Shown here piece by piece: positions 33,420-35,192 of a stretch of DNA of 35,192 nucleotides. The DNA is from Achromobacter dolens (GTDB lineage Bacteria; Pseudomonadota; Gammaproteobacteria; Burkholderiales; Burkholderiaceae_B), in NCBI RefSeq assembly GCF_902859745.1, contig NZ_CADIJW010000055.1, positions 1 to 35,192 of the forward strand, given 5' to 3'. The position numbers and the translations under genes were made by a program. The notes beneath the pieces were generated by a model, which was given only the letters and a program-made list of their open reading frames with translations, did no database searches and was not told the DNA's origin. How positions within the stretch are numbered: position 1 is the stretch's first letter; each line of letters opens with the position of its first letter.

Positions 33420-33789
33420 CAGCCCCCCTGCCCAACCAGGGCAAGCCAAGCCAAAGCAAGCGAGGCAGGCAAAGCGGAGCAAGCCAAGCGAAGTAAAAGC
33501 AAGGCAAGCCAAGGCAGAGCCAGGCAAAGCGAAGCGAGCCAAGCGAAGTAAAGGCAAGGCAAGCCAAGGCAGAGCCAGGCAAAGCGAAGCGAGCCAAGTG
33601 AAGTAAAGGCAAGGTAAGCCAAGACAGAGCCAGGCAAAGCGAAGCGAGCCGCCAAGACAAGCGAAGCAACGTCTTCTCCCCCTCCCCCTCGGGGGGAGGG
33701 CCGGGGAGGGGGCGCACATACAGCCCCCCGGGGCCCGCCAAGCAAGAGGCTAGCCGAGCGAGCAACGCGAAGCTCTGCTAGAATCTTGC
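33420..33789. other. Repeat-rich spacer between addA-like gene and ffs
   Basis: About 370 bp without a gene. It holds a purine-rich AAGC/AAGG track with a 55-bp tandem repeat. A C-rich/G-rich palindromic stretch (about 33673–33714) follows, the kind of GC-rich hairpin that may end the upstream transcript, although no T-run is seen. The promoter region of the SRP RNA completes it. Open frames on the minus strand here are repetitive Leu/Ala/Ser translations of the repeat and are not credible genes. Confidence 0.75.
33479..33658. repeat. 55-bp tandem repeat, three copies plus a partial
   Basis: Units start at 33479, 33534 and 33589, with a partial fourth at 33644. Copies differ by only a few bases (for example CAAGCGAAGTAAAAGC, CAAGCGAAGTAAAGGC and CAAGTGAAGTAAAGGC). 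The consensus is made of AAGC/AAGG steps with almost no T on the plus strand. The period is not a multiple of three. Confidence 0.9.
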
Positions 33790-33800
33790 TTGGCGGGCCC
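33731..33800. repeat. 17-bp perfect inverted repeat across the ffs promoter
   Basis: GGGCCCGCCAAGCAAGA (33731–33747) is the exact inverse of TCTTGCTTGGCGGGCCC (33784–33800). The right arm includes the first 11 nt of the SRP RNA. The 36-nt loop between the arms ends right at the candidate -10 TAGAAT (33779–33784). Confidence 0.85.
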
Positions 33801-33890
33801 CTTCGCATGGTTCGACGGTGAACCTGGTCAGGTCGGGAACGAAGCAGCCATAGTCGTTTAGGGTCAGTGCCGGAGTAAGGCTCGCCAACC
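33790..33890 (+). ncRNA. ffs: 4.5S signal recognition particle RNA
   Basis: A ~100-nt bacterial small SRP RNA. The conserved domain IV is visible: GAACCTGGTCAGGTCGGGAA followed by CGAAGCAGCC, the apical loop and internal loop that bind Ffh. The ends TTGGCGGGCC (33790–33799) and GGCTCGCCAA (33879–33888) pair to close the long stem. TAGAAT, 6 nt upstream of the 5' end, is a plausible -10. A position right before dnaX is common in betaproteobacteria. The exact ends are estimated from the pairing. Confidence 0.95.
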
Positions 33891-33897
33891 GGTTTTC

Positions 33898-33959
33898 GCA
33901 AAGGGGACGGGGTTGTTTTCCAAGGGGATTTCCCCGGAAGATGATTCCGTCCCCTTTGC
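33898..33959. repeat. REP/BIME-like palindromic element
   Basis: GCAAAGGGGACGG (33898–33910) and CCGTCCCCTTTGC (33947–33959) form a perfect 13-bp inverted repeat. A second small hairpin, GGGGATTTCCCC, lies at 33923–33934 inside the loop. The AAAGGGGACGG terminus is reminiscent of dispersed palindromes associated with REP-type transposases. It lies between ffs and dnaX and could also act as a terminator for ffs, although no T-run follows. Confidence 0.65.
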
Positions 33960-34010
33960 ATTTCGCGCCGGCAATCGCATCGGCTCTTGCAAAGGCTCTA
34001 CAATCCCGCC

Positions 34011-35192
34011 ATGACTTATCTGGTACTGGCCCGCAAGTGGCGGCCGCGATCGTTCGATACCCTCGTGGGACAGGATCACGTGGTGCGCGCGCTGACGCAT
34101 GCGCTCGACACCCAGCGCCTGCACCACGCCTGGCTGTTCACCGGCACCCGCGGCGTCGGCAAGACCACGCTGTCGCGCATCCTGGCCAAATCGCTCAACT
34201 GCGAAACCGGCATCACTTCCAAGCCCTGCGGCGTCTGTCGCGCCTGCACCGAGATCGATGCCGGGCGTTTCGTCGACTACCTCGAACTGGACGCGGCCTC
34301 CAACCGCGGCGTCGAGGAAATGACCCAGTTGCTGGAGCAGGCCGTCTACGCGCCGGGCGCGGGCCGCTTCAAGGTCTACATGATCGACGAAGTGCACATG
34401 CTCACCGGGCACGCGTTCAACGCGATGCTCAAGACGCTGGAAGAGCCGCCGCCGCACGTCAAATTCATCCTCGCCACCACCGATCCGCAGAAGATCCCGG
34501 TCACGGTGCTGTCGCGCTGCCTGCAATTCAATCTGAAGCAGATGCCGGCCGACTCCATCGTGGGCCACCTGCAGGCGGTGCTGGGCGAGGAACAGGTCGG
34601 CTTCGAAGTGCCCGCCCTGCGGCTGATCGGCCAGGCCGCGTCGGGCTCGATGCGCGATGCGTTGTCGCTGACCGACCAGGCCATCGCCTATAGCGCCGGC
34701 AATCTCACCGAGGACGCCGTGCGCGGCATGCTCGGCACCATCGACCAGCGCCACCTGGTGCGCCTGCTGGACGCGCTGTCCACCGGCGACGCCAAGGGCG
34801 TGCTGGCGGTGGCCGACGAACTCGCCACCCGCGGCCTGTCGTACGCCGGCGCGCTGGCCGACCTGGCGGTGCTGCTGTCGCGCGTCGCCATCGAGCACCG
34901 CGTGTCCGGCGTGATGCCGGCCGAGGATCCGCTGGCGGCCGACATCGCCCGCCTGGCGCAGACCCTGCATCCCGACGCGGTGCAACTGTTCTACTCGGTG
35001 GCGGTGCACAGCCGCGGCGAACTGACGCTGGCGCCGGACGAGTACGCCGGTTTCATCATGGCTTGCCTGCGCATGCTGGCGCTCAACGGTGACGCCGGTC
35101 CGCAGACCGCCATCGAAGCGCCCGCCACGCCGGCCCGCCAGACGGCCGAGCCCGCCGTGGCCGCCGCGCAGCCGCCGCAAGCGGCGCCGGTC
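34011..35192 (+). CDS. dnaX: DNA polymerase III subunits gamma/tau (5' part)
   Basis: The first 394 codons of the clamp-loader ATPase, open to the window edge. The start MTYLVLARKWRPRSFDTLVG is the classical DnaX N-terminus. Walker A is GTRGVGKTT, the zinc module begins LNCETGITSKPCGVCRACTE, Walker B is YMIDEVHML, and the sensor region contains LKTLEEPPPHVKFILATTD, then VLSRCLQFNLK. Domain III follows, and the Ala/Pro-rich linker of tau begins at about residue 375. In the cell it loads the sliding clamp and tethers polymerases. The frameshift site that makes gamma, if present, would lie beyond the window. Confidence 0.97.
   Translation, partial: MTYLVLARKWRPRSFDTLVGQDHVVRALTHALDTQRLHHAWLFTGTRGVGKTTLSRILAKSLNCETGITSKPCGVCRACTEIDAGRFVDYLELDAASNRGVEEMTQLLEQAVYAPGAGRFKVYMIDEVHMLTGHAFNAMLKTLEEPPPHVKFILATTDPQKIPVTVLSRCLQFNLKQMPADSIVGHLQAVLGEEQVGFEVPALRLIGQAASGSMRDALSLTDQAIAYSAGNLTEDAVRGMLGTIDQRHLVRLLDALSTGDAKGVLAVADELATRGLSYAGALADLAVLLSRVAIEHRVSGVMPAEDPLAADIARLAQTLHPDAVQLFYSVAVHSRGELTLAPDEYAGFIMACLRMLALNGDAGPQTAIEAPATPARQTAEPAVAAAQPPQAAPV

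Overview
The window looks like a high-GC betaproteobacterial chromosome of the Alcaligenaceae type (Bordetella/Achromobacter-like). The grounds are codon and GC usage, a Bug-family periplasmic binding protein, many CoA-dependent catabolic genes, and an ffs–dnaX pair. This assignment is inference from gene content, since no marker gene was compared.

Region 1 (1–~13.3 kb) is the structural half of a P2-like (Peduovirus-type) prophage. Read outward from the divergent O/P pair it holds portal (Q), terminase ATPase (P), scaffold-protease (O), capsid (N), small terminase (M), head completion (L), tail X, two holin-like proteins, a muramidase endolysin, overlapping spanins (LysB/LysC), R, S, V, W, J, I and the tail fibre H. 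The left edge cuts the element just past H, where a second, out-of-place fibre-tip fragment is visible. No integrase, repressor or replication gene is in view.

Region 2 (13.3–16.6 kb) is the accessory flank beside the portal gene. It holds a strong terminator, a 95-aa protein under a near-consensus LexA box, and a 533-aa DUF262/HNH (GmrSD/BrxU-like) protein. This is the position where P2 carries its old/tin host-interference genes. Then follow about 1.1 kb of non-coding, repeat-rich DNA: thirteen GGTTAGG/CCTAACC motifs inside a 34-bp inverted repeat, and a 70-bp tandem repeat.

Region 3 (16.6–26.9 kb) is a catabolic regulon. Crotonase, acyl-CoA ligase and an HMG-CoA-lyase-family protein overlap by ATGA junctions and are followed by a MarR regulator. 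Next come a second crotonase, a CaiB/BaiF CoA-transferase and a Bug solute-binding protein. Beyond these are a divergent nitronate monooxygenase and an MFS transporter. Three near-identical palindromes (GTTGATTTAATCAAC-type) lie in exactly the three promoter regions of this set, so I infer one MarR-controlled system that imports, CoA-activates and cleaves an unknown acid. The lyase homologue lacks the family's catalytic cysteine. A Phd/PIN toxin–antitoxin pair with its own palindromic operator sits inside the cluster.

Region 4 (26.9–35.2 kb) is housekeeping: a small membrane protein, an AddB-like/AddA-like nuclease–helicase pair, a 55-bp tandem repeat, the 4.5S SRP RNA gene between two palindromic elements, and the 5' part of dnaX, which runs off the right edge.
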